From: Bacillus velezensis
GTDB taxonomy: Bacteria; Bacillota; Bacilli; Bacillales; Bacillaceae
Direction of reading: 5' to 3'
NCBI RefSeq assembly: GCF_001461825.1
Contig: NZ_LLZC01000001.1
Coordinates: forward strand, 1 to 64,000
DNA: 64,000 nt
Position numbers and translations under genes: made by a program. The notes beneath the pieces are model-generated. The model saw only the letters and a program-made list of their open reading frames with translations. It made no database searches and was not told the origin of the DNA. Below, piece by piece: positions 1 through 8,287 of this stretch. Each line of letters opens with the position of its first letter. The first letter of the stretch is position 1.

Positions 1-16
1 TAGGACGCCGCCAAGC
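1..16 (+). rRNA. 5S rRNA, 3' end only
   Basis: The first 16 bases match the conserved 3' terminus of Bacillus 5S rRNA (…TAGGACGCCGCCAAGC as recalled), and a strong terminator follows at once. In B. subtilis an rrn operon also lies just upstream of ybaR, which fits. The rest of the operon is outside the window. Confidence 0.85.
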
Positions 17-22
17 TATCTT

Positions 23-52
23 AACCCAGTTTATGATGAACTGGGTTTTTTA
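23..52 (+). terminator. rrn operon terminator
   Basis: An 8-bp stem (AACCCAGT / ACTGGGTT) with a 9-base loop is followed by a run of T. It sits directly after the 5S end and would stop rrn transcription. Confidence 0.85.
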
Positions 53-75
53 TATGGAAGATCACATAGATATAT

Positions 76-108
76 AAAGCTAATGCCTTTGAAAGGCATT
101 AGCTTTTT
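76..108. terminator. bidirectional terminator after the MFS gene
   Basis: A perfect 15-bp stem (arm AAAGCTAATGCCTTT) with a one-base centre. The T-run is better on the plus strand, so it also backs up the rrn terminator. On the minus strand it ends the MFS transcript. Confidence 0.75.
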
Positions 109-111
109 TGT

Positions 112-1326
112 TTACATTGATTTTGCTTTGCTGTTATGATTTTGAAGATTGTTTGATTTTATTGTCTCGAGCATTCTTAAACTGAACACAATCAGCAGCA
201 TAAGGAGCATCAGTGCAGTAAACAGCCAGAATGCAGTTTGTGCGGGATATTCATCTAAGCTCCAGCCGACGGCGATCGGAAGGAGTGAACCTCCTAATCC
301 GTTTGAAGCGAGCAGAATACTGGTAGTTGTTTCTGTCTTTCCGGGATAAAAATGATTCGTGATGATTAGGGCTATTGCAAACATGCCTGCCATGAACAGT
401 CCTAAAAAGAAGCAAAGGGCAAAACCGAACCATACGTTTTTACTTAATGCTAATACGGTAAGTGCTGCCAGACCGCCAATGCTTATGAGACGGAGATAAC
501 GGTGATATGTCAGCTTTTCTGATACCGGGCCTGTTAATAACCTTCCGATGATCATACCCGTCCAATACACTGTAACTGTTATTGTTGCCAAAGAGTTGGG
601 GATATCCCATTTCTCAGCGAAGATGGAGGGGATAAAATGTACAATGGAAACTTCACTGCCGCCGTAAAAGAAGAAGTAAGCACCCGCCAAGGCAATAAAC
701 AGCAATCCTTGTGACCGATAACCGGTACTTTCTTTTTGAGTGTCAGCAGAAGAGACCTCTTTGCGGATGAGAAGCTGATCAATACTGCCGAAACTCATCT
801 GCTTCCATGCGATTAAAAGTGCAAAACTGGATAACCCTAATACTAAAAAAGCAATTGTCCACATGTGGTTGTTGATAAGAAAGCCTGAGAGCAGAGGCAT
901 GAACAGCGCACCTAATCCGTAGGCCACTTCCATCTTGCTCATGGCCACAGCCTGTCTTTCTTTAATAGCGGTGAGGATGATCGTGCCTACGCAGGATTCC
1001 ACCAGTCCGGCGCCAAGCCCTGCGATGCTGACGAGAAGAAAGAGCAGCGGCCAGGGCGGCAGGAAGGTGATGAACATTTCACAGCTGATGAGCGCCAGGC
1101 CAAAGATAACGACGTTTTTGCGCCCAAGCTTTTTCACCATGTATGGCATTCCGATGACACCGATGAGAAAGCCCATGAACTGAGAGAATACCAATACTCC
1201 GCCATTACTGTAGCTTTGTGAATAATGTGTGAGTAACTCAGGCAGTACGGCTCCCAGAATAACAAGTGTAAAAGCAATCGATCCATAAGAAAAACAGCTT
1301 ATCCACAGCAGACGAGTTTTCATCAT
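112..1326 (-). CDS. MFS transporter beside the azasugar cluster
   Basis: A 404-residue protein with about twelve hydrophobic segments, typical of the major facilitator superfamily. The cytoplasmic loop after helix 2 has the MFS-like stretch KKLGRKN around residue 65. The start has two tandem ATG codons behind AAGGAG, with the first at a good distance. The gene is transcribed away from gabT1 across a 226-bp intergenic region. Position suggests it could export the azasugar made next door; that is inference, since the sequence alone does not show substrate or direction. It has no equivalent at this place in B. subtilis 168, where the rrn operon is followed by ybaR. Confidence 0.85.
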   Translation of the reverse strand: MMKTRLLWISCFSYGSIAFTLVILGAVLPELLTHYSQSYSNGGVLVFSQFMGFLIGVIGMPYMVKKLGRKNVVIFGLALISCEMFITFLPPWPLLFLLVSIAGLGAGLVESCVGTIILTAIKERQAVAMSKMEVAYGLGALFMPLLSGFLINNHMWTIAFLVLGLSSFALLIAWKQMSFGSIDQLLIRKEVSSADTQKESTGYRSQGLLFIALAGAYFFFYGGSEVSIVHFIPSIFAEKWDIPNSLATITVTVYWTGMIIGRLLTGPVSEKLTYHRYLRLISIGGLAALTVLALSKNVWFGFALCFFLGLFMAGMFAIALIITNHFYPGKTETTTSILLASNGLGGSLLPIAVGWSLDEYPAQTAFWLFTALMLLMLLIVFSLRMLETIKSNNLQNHNSKAKSM

Positions 1327-1447
1327 TTTATCTCCTTATTGGTAAAATAATATTTCTCTCTACTCGTATGACCATGATGTTTTTACAAAAAATCCAAGTA
1401 TTGTTACTATATCACATAACTTTTTGTCGTACATCCCTTATGGTAAC

Positions 1448-1464
1448 GTTAACAAATTGTTAAC
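1448..1464. promoter_or_regulatory. 17-bp perfect palindrome, candidate operator
   Basis: GTTAACAA-A-TTGTTAAC is a perfect dyad that ends 20 bp upstream of the gabT1 -35 box. A smaller palindrome, TAACGTTA, overlaps its left edge at 1444-1451. Placement suggests a transcription-factor site; the protein is unknown. Confidence 0.5.
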
Positions 1465-1484
1465 ATTTTTTACAAGAAAGATCG

Positions 1485-1513
1485 TTGACATTATTTTCAA
1501 TAATTTATACGAT
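1485..1513 (+). promoter_or_regulatory. sigma-A promoter of gabT1-yktc1-gutB1
   Basis: TTGACA (1485-1490), a 17-bp spacer and TACGAT (1508-1513). The start point would be near 1520, about 33 bases before the GTG start at 1553. The promoter lies inside the longer upstream reading frame that begins at 1424, which argues against the longer start. Confidence 0.7.
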
Positions 1514-1552
1514 AAAAAGCGAAATTCTAATAATTTCATAGGGGTGGTATTT

Positions 1553-2821
1553 GTGGGAACGAAGGAAATCACGAATCCAGACAGCTTGTATTACAGTGTT
1601 GACGATGTAGTAATGGAGCGCGGAGAAGGGATTTACCTGTACGATCAAGAGGGAAATGAGTACATTGATTGCGCTTCTGCCACATTTAACTTGAATTTAG
1701 GATACGGTAACAAAGAAGTCATTGATACGGTTAAAGAACAAGCCGATAAGCTGATCCATGTGACATCATCCTTTCAAACAGACGCCGTAAATAAACTGGC
1801 AGAAAAACTAGTAGAAATCGCCCCCGATAATCTCACAAAAGTACACCCTAAAGTCAGCAGCGGTTCCGGTGCAAATGAAGGAGCTATTAAAATGGCTCAG
1901 TATTACTCCGGAAAAACCGATGTCATCTCCTTATTTCGAAGCCACCTCGGACAAACGTATATGACTTCCGCTTTGTCCGGCAACTCATTCAGAAAAGAAC
2001 CTTTCCCGCCGCAAATTTCTTTTGGCCTGCAAGTCCCCGATCCGTATTGCAGCCGCTGTTTTTATAATCAGAAACCTGATTCATGCGGTATGCTGTGCGT
2101 AGAAAGAATTAATGATTTTATTGAGTATGCGAGCAATGGAAAAATTGCCGCCATGATTATTGAACCGATATCCGGAAACGGTGGAAACGTCGTTCCGCCT
2201 AAAGAGTATTTTAAACAGCTGAGAAAGCTTTGTGATGAACATGATATCGCCCTGATTTTTGATGAAATTCAGACCGGGTTCGGACGGACGGGCAAAATGT
2301 TTGCCGCGGACCACTTCGATGTGAAACCTAATATGATGACGGTAGCAAAAGGGCTCGGGGGCACAGGCTTCCAAGTCGCCGCCACTCTGACGGAGGACAA
2401 GTATACCGGGCTTCCGGGGTATACGCACTCCTTCACGTACGGCTCAAATGTGATGGCCGCCGCTGCCGCGTGTAAAACCATAGATATTATGCAGCGCCCG
2501 GGATTTTTGGAAAATGTAACGACGGTCGGTCATTATATTATGGATCGCTTAGAAACGATGAAAGAGGATTTCGCTTTTATTTCTGAGGTAAGAGGCGTCG
2601 GTCTTATGATCGGTGTGGAGATTGTTAAAGAGAACAATGAACCGGATGTGGAGCTGACCAATTATATTGCTAAACGGGCAATGGATTACGGGCTGATTCT
2701 CCGGACATCCCGTTACGGATTCGGAAATGTATTTAAAATCCGTCCGCCTTTAACCATTACACTTAGTGAAGCCGAAGTGCTCTGCTACAGACTTCGCAAG
2801 CTATTGGAGGAAATCAAGTGA
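1553..2821 (+). CDS. gabT1: class III PLP aminotransferase, azasugar biosynthesis
   Basis: A 422-residue fold-type I aminotransferase. The core carries the glycine-rich SGSGANEGA stretch, IFDEIQTGFGRTG with the cofactor-binding Asp, and VAKGLGG with the Schiff-base Lys. In B. amyloliquefaciens FZB42 the GabT1-Yktc1-GutB1 trio makes azasugars: GabT1 transaminates fructose 6-phosphate at C2 to 2-amino-2-deoxymannitol 6-phosphate. I chose GTG at 1553 because a GGGGTGG ribosome site precedes it and the promoter (1485-1513) lies inside the longer frame from 1424. Its TGA overlaps the GTG of the next gene, so the two are translationally coupled. Substrate assignment rests on the conserved three-gene order. 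Confidence 0.88.
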   Translation: MGTKEITNPDSLYYSVDDVVMERGEGIYLYDQEGNEYIDCASATFNLNLGYGNKEVIDTVKEQADKLIHVTSSFQTDAVNKLAEKLVEIAPDNLTKVHPKVSSGSGANEGAIKMAQYYSGKTDVISLFRSHLGQTYMTSALSGNSFRKEPFPPQISFGLQVPDPYCSRCFYNQKPDSCGMLCVERINDFIEYASNGKIAAMIIEPISGNGGNVVPPKEYFKQLRKLCDEHDIALIFDEIQTGFGRTGKMFAADHFDVKPNMMTVAKGLGGTGFQVAATLTEDKYTGLPGYTHSFTYGSNVMAAAAACKTIDIMQRPGFLENVTTVGHYIMDRLETMKEDFAFISEVRGVGLMIGVEIVKENNEPDVELTNYIAKRAMDYGLILRTSRYGFGNVFKIRPPLTITLSEAEVLCYRLRKLLEEIK

Positions 2822-3768
2822 GAGATTATATCATTGGGCTTGGACAATTTGTTTATCAAAAGGTGAAAAATCAAAAAGGCACGCTGAAAAACCGGCTCGT
2901 AAACGGCTATTCTCCGGGAGGCGACGCCCAATTTAACATAGACGCCGCTGCTGAGGAGGCGGTGCTGGATTATATTCAAGAAAAGGGCCATCCGGTTGCT
3001 TTTTACACGGAGGATGGCGGCCTGAAGCTGATTGGAGAAGATCCGCAATATATTTTAATTGTAGATCCGATAGACGGAACGCGCCCGGCCGCCGCGGGAC
3101 TTGAAATGTCGTGTATTTCGATTGCGCTTGCTTCGTATAAGCCAAACGCAAAGATTAAGGATATCGAATTTGCTTTTTTACTTGAATTGAAATCAGGCGC
3201 TTATATGTACGGTGATATATACAGCGATGCGATTCATTTTGAAGGGTATCATGGAGAATTGCCGAATTTGAGCGGAGTGCGGGATATTAAAAATATGTTT
3301 TGGAGCCTTGAATTTAACGGGCATCCGGCGCAGCTGATGACGGACGCATACGGACATCTGATTGACCAGTCGGCCAATAATGGCGGGGTTTTTGTTTTCA
3401 ACAGCGCTTCTTATTCGATTTCGCGAATTATCACGGGGCAGATGGATGCTTATGTGGATATCGGTAATCGTCTGCTGAAAGATGATCCGAAGCTGCTTTC
3501 AGATTTTCAGCAGGTCGGGAACGGGCAGGTGCTGCATTTGTTTCCTTATGATATTGCCGCAAGCGTCTTTTTGGCGAAGAAGGCGGGAGTGGTCATTACG
3601 GATGCATACGGCCGGTCTTTGGACGAAACGCTTCTGACAGATTTAAGTTATCAGAATCAGCAATCATGTATTGCGGCATCAACGAAGGAGCTTCATCAAA
3701 CATTGTTAGACCAAATCCGCTGGGGCAGAAAGGAAGAGAAATATGAAGGCGTTGGTCTGGACTCCTAA
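2818..3768 (+). CDS. yktc1: inositol-monophosphatase-family phosphatase, azasugar biosynthesis
   Basis: A 316-residue member of the IMPase/FIG superfamily. The metal-binding motif VDPIDGTRP is near residue 85, and an upstream acidic pair (TEDGG) matches the first metal ligand. In the azasugar pathway it removes phosphate from 2-amino-2-deoxymannitol 6-phosphate before oxidation. The GTG start overlaps the gabT1 stop as GTGA and follows TTGGAGGAAATCAA, a strong ribosome site. The usual IMPase segment GT.N is GTRPAAAG here, a variant in the substrate loop that could reflect the amino-polyol substrate; that is inference. Confidence 0.88.
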   Translation: MRDYIIGLGQFVYQKVKNQKGTLKNRLVNGYSPGGDAQFNIDAAAEEAVLDYIQEKGHPVAFYTEDGGLKLIGEDPQYILIVDPIDGTRPAAAGLEMSCISIALASYKPNAKIKDIEFAFLLELKSGAYMYGDIYSDAIHFEGYHGELPNLSGVRDIKNMFWSLEFNGHPAQLMTDAYGHLIDQSANNGGVFVFNSASYSISRIITGQMDAYVDIGNRLLKDDPKLLSDFQQVGNGQVLHLFPYDIAASVFLAKKAGVVITDAYGRSLDETLLTDLSYQNQQSCIAASTKELHQTLLDQIRWGRKEEKYEGVGLDS

Positions 3769-4789
3769 TGATAAGCTTGAATATCAAGAGGTGGACGAGC
3801 CTCAAATTCGGAAATCCAATGATGTGAAAGTGAAAATTTTCGGAACCGGTATCTGCGGAACGGACTTAAATGTGCTGAAAGGAAAAATGAATGCAACCCA
3901 TCATATGATTATGGGGCATGAATCGGTGGGAGCGGTCGTGGAAATCGGACCGGACGTGACAAATGTAAAAGTCGGAGACCGCGTCGTGATAGATCCTACG
4001 CAGTTTTGCGGGAAATGTCATTATTGCCGGAGAGGGCTGACGTGTTATTGCGAAACCTTCGAGGATTGGCAGCTCGGAATCGGGGCGCACGGAACGTTTG
4101 CGGAATATTACGTGGGGGAAGACAGGTTCATGTACAGAATTCCGGATTCAATGGAATGGGAGCGGGCCACATTGGTTGAGCCTCTCTCTTGTGTGCTGAA
4201 TGTTGTGGACAAGGCTTCGATTCAGCCGGAGGACTCGGTCTTGGTTTTGGGGTCGGGACCAATCGGATTGCTTGTGCAAATGATGGTGAAAAAACTGGCG
4301 CGATTGACGGTTGCGACTGAAATAGGCAGTTTCCGAAGCGAGGCGGCGAGCCGGATATCGGATTATGTCTACCACCCTGAAGCATTAACCGTGGATGAAG
4401 TGAAACGGATTAATCAAGGAAGAAAATTTGATGTGATTTTTGACGCGATCGGCAACCAGCTTGATTGGGCTTATCCTTTTATTGAAAAGGGAGGCAGAAT
4501 CGTGCCGATGGGCTTTGATGATACGTATGAGATGACGGTCAGGCCGTACCAGCTGCTGTCAAACGGCGTGACGATTGTGGGCACAGGTGAAGCCCGCCAG
4601 ATCATGGAGGCCGCGTTAGCATGCGCGTCCGACCTTCCGCAGCTCTATGATTTTATTACGGAAAAGACGGAACTGAAGAATTATGAAGAAGCCATTGATC
4701 ATCTCATGGGCATCGACCCGGTGACAAAAGAAAGAAAGGATATCAGCGCAATAAAAACGATTCTTGTGTCTGATCCGGAACTTTTATAA
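3743..4789 (+). CDS. gutB1: zinc-dependent alcohol dehydrogenase, azasugar biosynthesis
   Basis: A 348-residue medium-chain Zn alcohol dehydrogenase. Visible are the catalytic zinc site (GICGTD near residue 38 and GHES near 62), the four-cysteine structural zinc loop CGKCHYCRRGLTCYC, and the Rossmann motif VLGSGPIGLL. In FZB42, GutB1 oxidises the C6 hydroxyl of 2-amino-2-deoxymannitol, and the aldehyde cyclises to mannojirimycin en route to 1-deoxynojirimycin. The gene overlaps the end of yktc1 by 26 bp and starts at ATG behind AAAGGAAGAG. A terminator follows within a few bases, closing a compact three-gene operon. Confidence 0.9.
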   Translation: MKALVWTPNDKLEYQEVDEPQIRKSNDVKVKIFGTGICGTDLNVLKGKMNATHHMIMGHESVGAVVEIGPDVTNVKVGDRVVIDPTQFCGKCHYCRRGLTCYCETFEDWQLGIGAHGTFAEYYVGEDRFMYRIPDSMEWERATLVEPLSCVLNVVDKASIQPEDSVLVLGSGPIGLLVQMMVKKLARLTVATEIGSFRSEAASRISDYVYHPEALTVDEVKRINQGRKFDVIFDAIGNQLDWAYPFIEKGGRIVPMGFDDTYEMTVRPYQLLSNGVTIVGTGEARQIMEAALACASDLPQLYDFITEKTELKNYEEAIDHLMGIDPVTKERKDISAIKTILVSDPELL

Positions 4790-4792
4790 AAG

Positions 4793-4828
4793 CGGAAACG
4801 GCTCCAGTGAGAGTCGTTTTCTTTTCTT
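4793..4828 (+). terminator. terminator of the azasugar operon
   Basis: GGAAACGGCTC pairs with GAG-AGTCGTTTTC across a short loop, followed by a T-rich tail (CTTTTCTT). Confidence 0.65.
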
Positions 4829-4840
4829 ATTTATACGGTC

Positions 4841-4869
4841 TTGCACATTTCTTTAAAGTTTAATATGAT
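4841..4869 (+). promoter_or_regulatory. sigma-A promoter of ybaR
   Basis: TTGCAC (4841-4846), a 17-bp spacer and TATGAT (4864-4869). It gives a leader of about 145 bases before the TTG start at 5021. I see no clear riboswitch or terminator in that leader. Confidence 0.65.
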
Positions 4870-5020
4870 ACTCTTTGTTAACAATTCCTTTCCTCAATGA
4901 CATTATACTCTGAGCGTGTCCTCTTTTTCCCCGTAAGCTTGCCTCATATTCCCCAGATGAAAATCAATGTTTCCAACTGATAGGGTGCGGATATTTACAG
5001 TGAAAAGGAGTCGTTATCAT

Positions 5021-6454
5021 TTGAAAGATTATACGTTACAGCAGCAATGGTTCGGGAATGTACGTAAAGACATTCTGGCCGGTATTCTGGTTGCTCTCGC
5101 TCTGATCCCTGAGGCGATCGGATTTTCAATTATTGCAGGTGTCGATCCGATGGTCGGCCTTTATGCATCATTTTGTATCGCGATTATTATTTCTATCTTC
5201 GGCGGCAGACCGGGAATGATTTCAGCCGCTACGGGTTCAATGGCGGTTGTCATGGTGACATTGGTGGCTGATTACGGGCTGCAGTATTTGTTTGCGGCAA
5301 CCATTTTGACAGGTATTATTCAATTTATTCTTGGTGTCAGTAAGATAGCGAAATTGATGAAATTTATTCCGCGTTCGGTCATGATCGGATTTGTGAATGC
5401 TTTGGCGATCTTGATTTTTTCTGCGCAGCTGCCGCAGTTCAAAGGAGCTTCATGGGTCATGTACGCCATGCTTGCCGGATCACTGGCTATCATATATCTA
5501 TTGCCGAAGGTTACGACGGCTGTGCCGTCTCCGCTGGTGGCGATTATTGTCATGACGATCATTGCGGTGGTCTTCCATGCGGATGTCCGCACGGTCGGTG
5601 ATATGGGCGGGATTACAAGTTCACTTCCGCATTTCTTGATACCGGATGTTCCGTGGACGTTTGAGACATTGCGGATTATTTTCCCGTATTCACTGGCGCT
5701 TGCATTCGTCGGATTGCTCGAGTCATTGCTGACAGCCCAGATCATTGATGAAATGACGGATACGGATAGTGATAAGAACAAAGAAAGCCGCGGACAAGGC
5801 ATCGCCAATATTGTGAACGGATTTTTCGGAGGCATGGCCGGATGCGCCATGATCGGCCAGTCTGTCATTAATACGAAAGCCGGCGGACGCGGCCGGTTAT
5901 CGGCTTTTACGGCCGGCGCGTTTTTAATGTTTTTAATTGCCGTATTAAGCGGTATCGTCGTGAAAATTCCGATGGCTGCACTGGTGGCCGTGATGGTTAT
6001 GGTGTCCATCGGCACGTTCGACTGGTCATCGATTAAAGGTTTACGGAAAGCGCCCCTTACTGATTCGATCGTTATGGTTATTACCGTCGTGACGGTCGTC
6101 CTGACAAATGATTTATCAAAGGGTGTCTTCGCGGGTGTGCTGCTAAGCGCGATCTTTTTTACGGCTAAAATTTCTAAGCTGAAGATTGTGTCACATTCCG
6201 AACAGAAAGATGTCAGAACATATAAGGTAACGGGACAAATCTTTTTTGCTTCCGTGTCTGAACTGATGAATGCCATCGTTTATGATGAAGACGTGAAACG
6301 AATTGTCATTGATTTGACCGATGCCCACGTGTGGGATGATTCGGGAGCGGCGGCTCTTGAGAAAATTGTCGCCAAATGTAAAGAATACGGAATTGAGGCT
6401 GAATTAAAGGGATTAAATCAGAAAAGCCGAGATTTAATGAAACAAATGGCATAG
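5021..6454 (+). CDS. ybaR: SulP-family anion permease with STAS domain
   Basis: A 477-residue inner-membrane protein of the SulP family (sulfate, bicarbonate or dicarboxylate transporters). It has about ten to eleven hydrophobic segments, the SulP signature region [10 protein letters not shown] near residue 30 and the [12 protein letters not shown] stretch near 280. A cytoplasmic STAS domain follows from about residue 390 ([18 protein letters not shown]). I chose TTG at 5021: AAAAGGAG lies ten bases upstream, and this gives the length I recall for B. subtilis YbaR. An ATG at 4967 is in frame but lacks a ribosome site. Its own promoter and terminator make it monocistronic. The substrate cannot be read from the sequence. 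Confidence 0.88.
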   Translation: MKDYTLQQQWFGNVRKDILAGILVALALIPEAIGFSIIAGVDPMVGLYASFCIAIIISIFGGRPGMISAATGSMAVVMVTLVADYGLQYLFAATILTGIIQFILGVSKIAKLMKFIPRSVMIGFVNALAILIFSAQLPQFKGASWVMYAMLAGSLAIIYLLPKVTTAVPSPLVAIIVMTIIAVVFHADVRTVGDMGGITSSLPHFLIPDVPWTFETLRIIFPYSLALAFVGLLESLLTAQIIDEMTDTDSDKNKESRGQGIANIVNGFFGGMAGCAMIGQSVINTKAGGRGRLSAFTAGAFLMFLIAVLSGIVVKIPMAALVAVMVMVSIGTFDWSSIKGLRKAPLTDSIVMVITVVTVVLTNDLSKGVFAGVLLSAIFFTAKISKLKIVSHSEQKDVRTYKVTGQIFFASVSELMNAIVYDEDVKRIVIDLTDAHVWDDSGAAALEKIVAKCKEYGIEAELKGLNQKSRDLMKQMA

Positions 6455-6462
6455 AATTTGTG

Positions 6463-6493
6463 AAGTCCGGATGAATATATCCGGGCTTTTTTT
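6463..6493 (+). terminator. terminator of ybaR
   Basis: AAGTCCGGAT / ATCCGGGCTT stem with a short loop and a run of seven T. Confidence 0.85.
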
Positions 6494-6516
6494 CGGTTAA
6501 ATTTGTGGGTTTGCAT

Positions 6517-6525
6517 TGTTATAAT
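6517..6525 (+). promoter_or_regulatory. extended -10 promoter of ybaS
   Basis: TG-T-TATAAT, an extended -10 element with only a weak -35 (GTTAAA), about 38 bases upstream of the start codon. Confidence 0.6.
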
Positions 6526-6562
6526 GAATGAGATTTGAAAACCGTATATAGGAGACTTGCAT

Positions 6563-7546
6563 ATGATGTGGCTACAGAAGTTGAACCAAGTGTTGGGGAG
6601 AATCATGCCGCTTTTGACTCCGTCAAGTGTGGCGGCGGGTGTGCTGTTATCTCAGCATATCAGCTGGATGGCCGGCGCTGTGCCGTGGATATTTGCATTT
6701 ATTACATTTACGGGCAGTCTGAGTGCCAATTTTCAATCGCTGAAGCGCAGTATCGAGAAGCCGCTCCCGATGATCATGGCATTGTTTGTTCTGCATATTT
6801 TCATGCCTGTTTTTGCATGGGGAAGCGGCCATCTGATTTTCAGCGGTGACCCTTTAACTGTGACGGGGCTGATTATGGGTGTGGTGATTCCGACCGGAAT
6901 TACGAGTTTGATTTGGGCTGCGATGTATAAGGGAAATGTCGGATTGACGCTGTCTATTATCCTGGTTGATACCGTGCTTTCTCCTTTTATCGTACCGTTA
7001 AGCCTGTCTGTCCTGGCCGGGGCGAATGTTCAGATGGATGTGTGGGGAATGATGAAAGGGCTGGCGGAGATGGTGGTGATTCCATCCATCGCAGGGATGA
7101 TGGTCAACCAGTTTTCCCCGCCGGTAAGGACTCAGGCAATAAGCCGGTCGCTGTCTCCTTTTTCAAAAATCTGTCTGATGATTGTCATTGCCATTAACAG
7201 TTCGGAAATCGCGCCGTATGTCACGCACGTGGATATCAAATTTGCGGGCATTGCAGGCATGGTATTTTTTATTGCCATGACGGGTTATGCCGTGGCTTGG
7301 CTGATCGGAAGACTGATGAAGCGGAGCCAGGATGAAATCGTGTCCCTGATTTATACAGGGGGCATGCGCAATATCAGCGCCGGAGCCGTTCTCGCCGTGT
7401 CTTTCTTTCCGTCTCAAGTGGCGGTTCCGGTCGTCATCGGGATGCTCTTTCAGCAAATCCTTGCCGCTTTGTTCGGCTATTTGCTGAGACGCTTTGAACT
7501 TAAGCCGGTCGTGATGAAGTATGAAAAAAACCGCTCAGCTACGTGA
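6563..7546 (+). CDS. ybaS: bile acid:sodium symporter family transporter
   Basis: A 327-residue protein with about nine to ten transmembrane segments, of the BASS/SBF family of sodium-coupled organic-anion transporters. Family-like stretches include the proline-containing MGVVIPTGITSLIW near residue 110 and the late TGGMRNISAGAVLA, where sodium-binding residues lie in this fold. The start is ATG at 6563, seven bases after AGGAGA; an in-frame TTG at 6557 is too close. YbaS follows YbaR in B. subtilis too. Its 3' end overlaps the convergent ybbA gene by 12 bp. The real substrate is unknown. Confidence 0.85.
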   Translation: MMWLQKLNQVLGRIMPLLTPSSVAAGVLLSQHISWMAGAVPWIFAFITFTGSLSANFQSLKRSIEKPLPMIMALFVLHIFMPVFAWGSGHLIFSGDPLTVTGLIMGVVIPTGITSLIWAAMYKGNVGLTLSIILVDTVLSPFIVPLSLSVLAGANVQMDVWGMMKGLAEMVVIPSIAGMMVNQFSPPVRTQAISRSLSPFSKICLMIVIAINSSEIAPYVTHVDIKFAGIAGMVFFIAMTGYAVAWLIGRLMKRSQDEIVSLIYTGGMRNISAGAVLAVSFFPSQVAVPVVIGMLFQQILAALFGYLLRRFELKPVVMKYEKNRSAT

Positions 7547-7556
7547 GCGGTTTTTT
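7525..7556. terminator. bidirectional terminator containing both stop codons
   Basis: A 13-bp perfect stem (arm AAAAAACCGCTCA) with a six-base loop and T-runs on both strands. The TGA of ybaS (7544-7546) lies in the right arm and the TGA of ybbA (7535-7537) in the left arm. Confidence 0.9.
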
Positions 7557-8287
7557 CCGTACAGCCAGCTTAGTGCTGCATTGAATTGTCGTTTGAATGC
7601 TTCTTGATGGTGCACGGCGCCTTCTTCAACAGTGAAAGAGAGCTGAGATTGAGAAAAGCCTTTTTGCCTCAGGCTTTCATGCACGTCTTTATTTTGTCGG
7701 ATCATGGTGTTTTGGATGTTGTTTTTATGCTCAGCTTCGCGGCTGCCGACAGACATATAGATACGCCGCCGTGCCGGACGCAAAGATGCGGAGCGGACAT
7801 AATCTGCTGATTTTTCATACCAGAAGGAACCGGAAATACAGCCGATTCTGCCGAATATTTCAGGCTTTTGTAGCATCGCGTATATCGAAAACAGTCCGCC
7901 TAATGACGCGCCGATCAGTCCTCTTGTTTCCGGATGTGCAGAAATGTGATACATATCTTCTACAGTTGGAATGATGGCATCTGTCAGCTCCTCGAGAAAG
8001 AGCCTCCCTTTGCCGCCGAAATCATGAAACGCAGGGCTCAGGGAAGGCGCGGGCCACGGCGTGTACTCATCGAGCCTGTCAGCCGGTTTGATGCCGGCAA
8101 AAATCAATTCGGGAAGTGTTCCGTTCGCAAATTGGGATTCAAGCTTATCCATCTGTTCTAAAAACAAAGACCCCCCGTCAAGTACGTACACACAGGGTAA
8201 AGCCCCTGTTTGAACCGAATAGGAGGGAGGAAGATACACAGTGCATTCCTTTCCGTTTATCCGGTGTTCTGTAAGGGTGCCCCTCAT
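7535..8287 (-). CDS. ybbA: Fes-type esterase of the feu operon
   Basis: A 250-residue alpha/beta-hydrolase of the enterochelin-esterase/IroE family. The nucleophile elbow is GASLGG near residue 123, and a late His in VHHQEAF near 228 would complete the triad. It is the last gene of feuABC-ybbA and overlaps feuC in an ATGA stop-start. In B. subtilis the main ferri-bacillibactin esterase is BesA, and YbbA is a related hydrolase tied to feu uptake. It may release iron from imported trilactone siderophores. No signal peptide is visible, so it should act in the cytoplasm. Regulation follows the Fur/Btr-controlled feuA promoter. Confidence 0.85.
   Translation of the reverse strand: MRGTLTEHRINGKECTVYLPPSYSVQTGALPCVYVLDGGSLFLEQMDKLESQFANGTLPELIFAGIKPADRLDEYTPWPAPSLSPAFHDFGGKGRLFLEELTDAIIPTVEDMYHISAHPETRGLIGASLGGLFSIYAMLQKPEIFGRIGCISGSFWYEKSADYVRSASLRPARRRIYMSVGSREAEHKNNIQNTMIRQNKDVHESLRQKGFSQSQLSFTVEEGAVHHQEAFKRQFNAALSWLYGKNRSRS

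Noticed and set aside
5320..6276. A 318-codon minus-strand frame inside ybaR
   Set aside because: It is antisense to a well-conserved transporter gene, has the repetitive Thr/Ala/Ile composition of an antisense frame and lacks a ribosome site.
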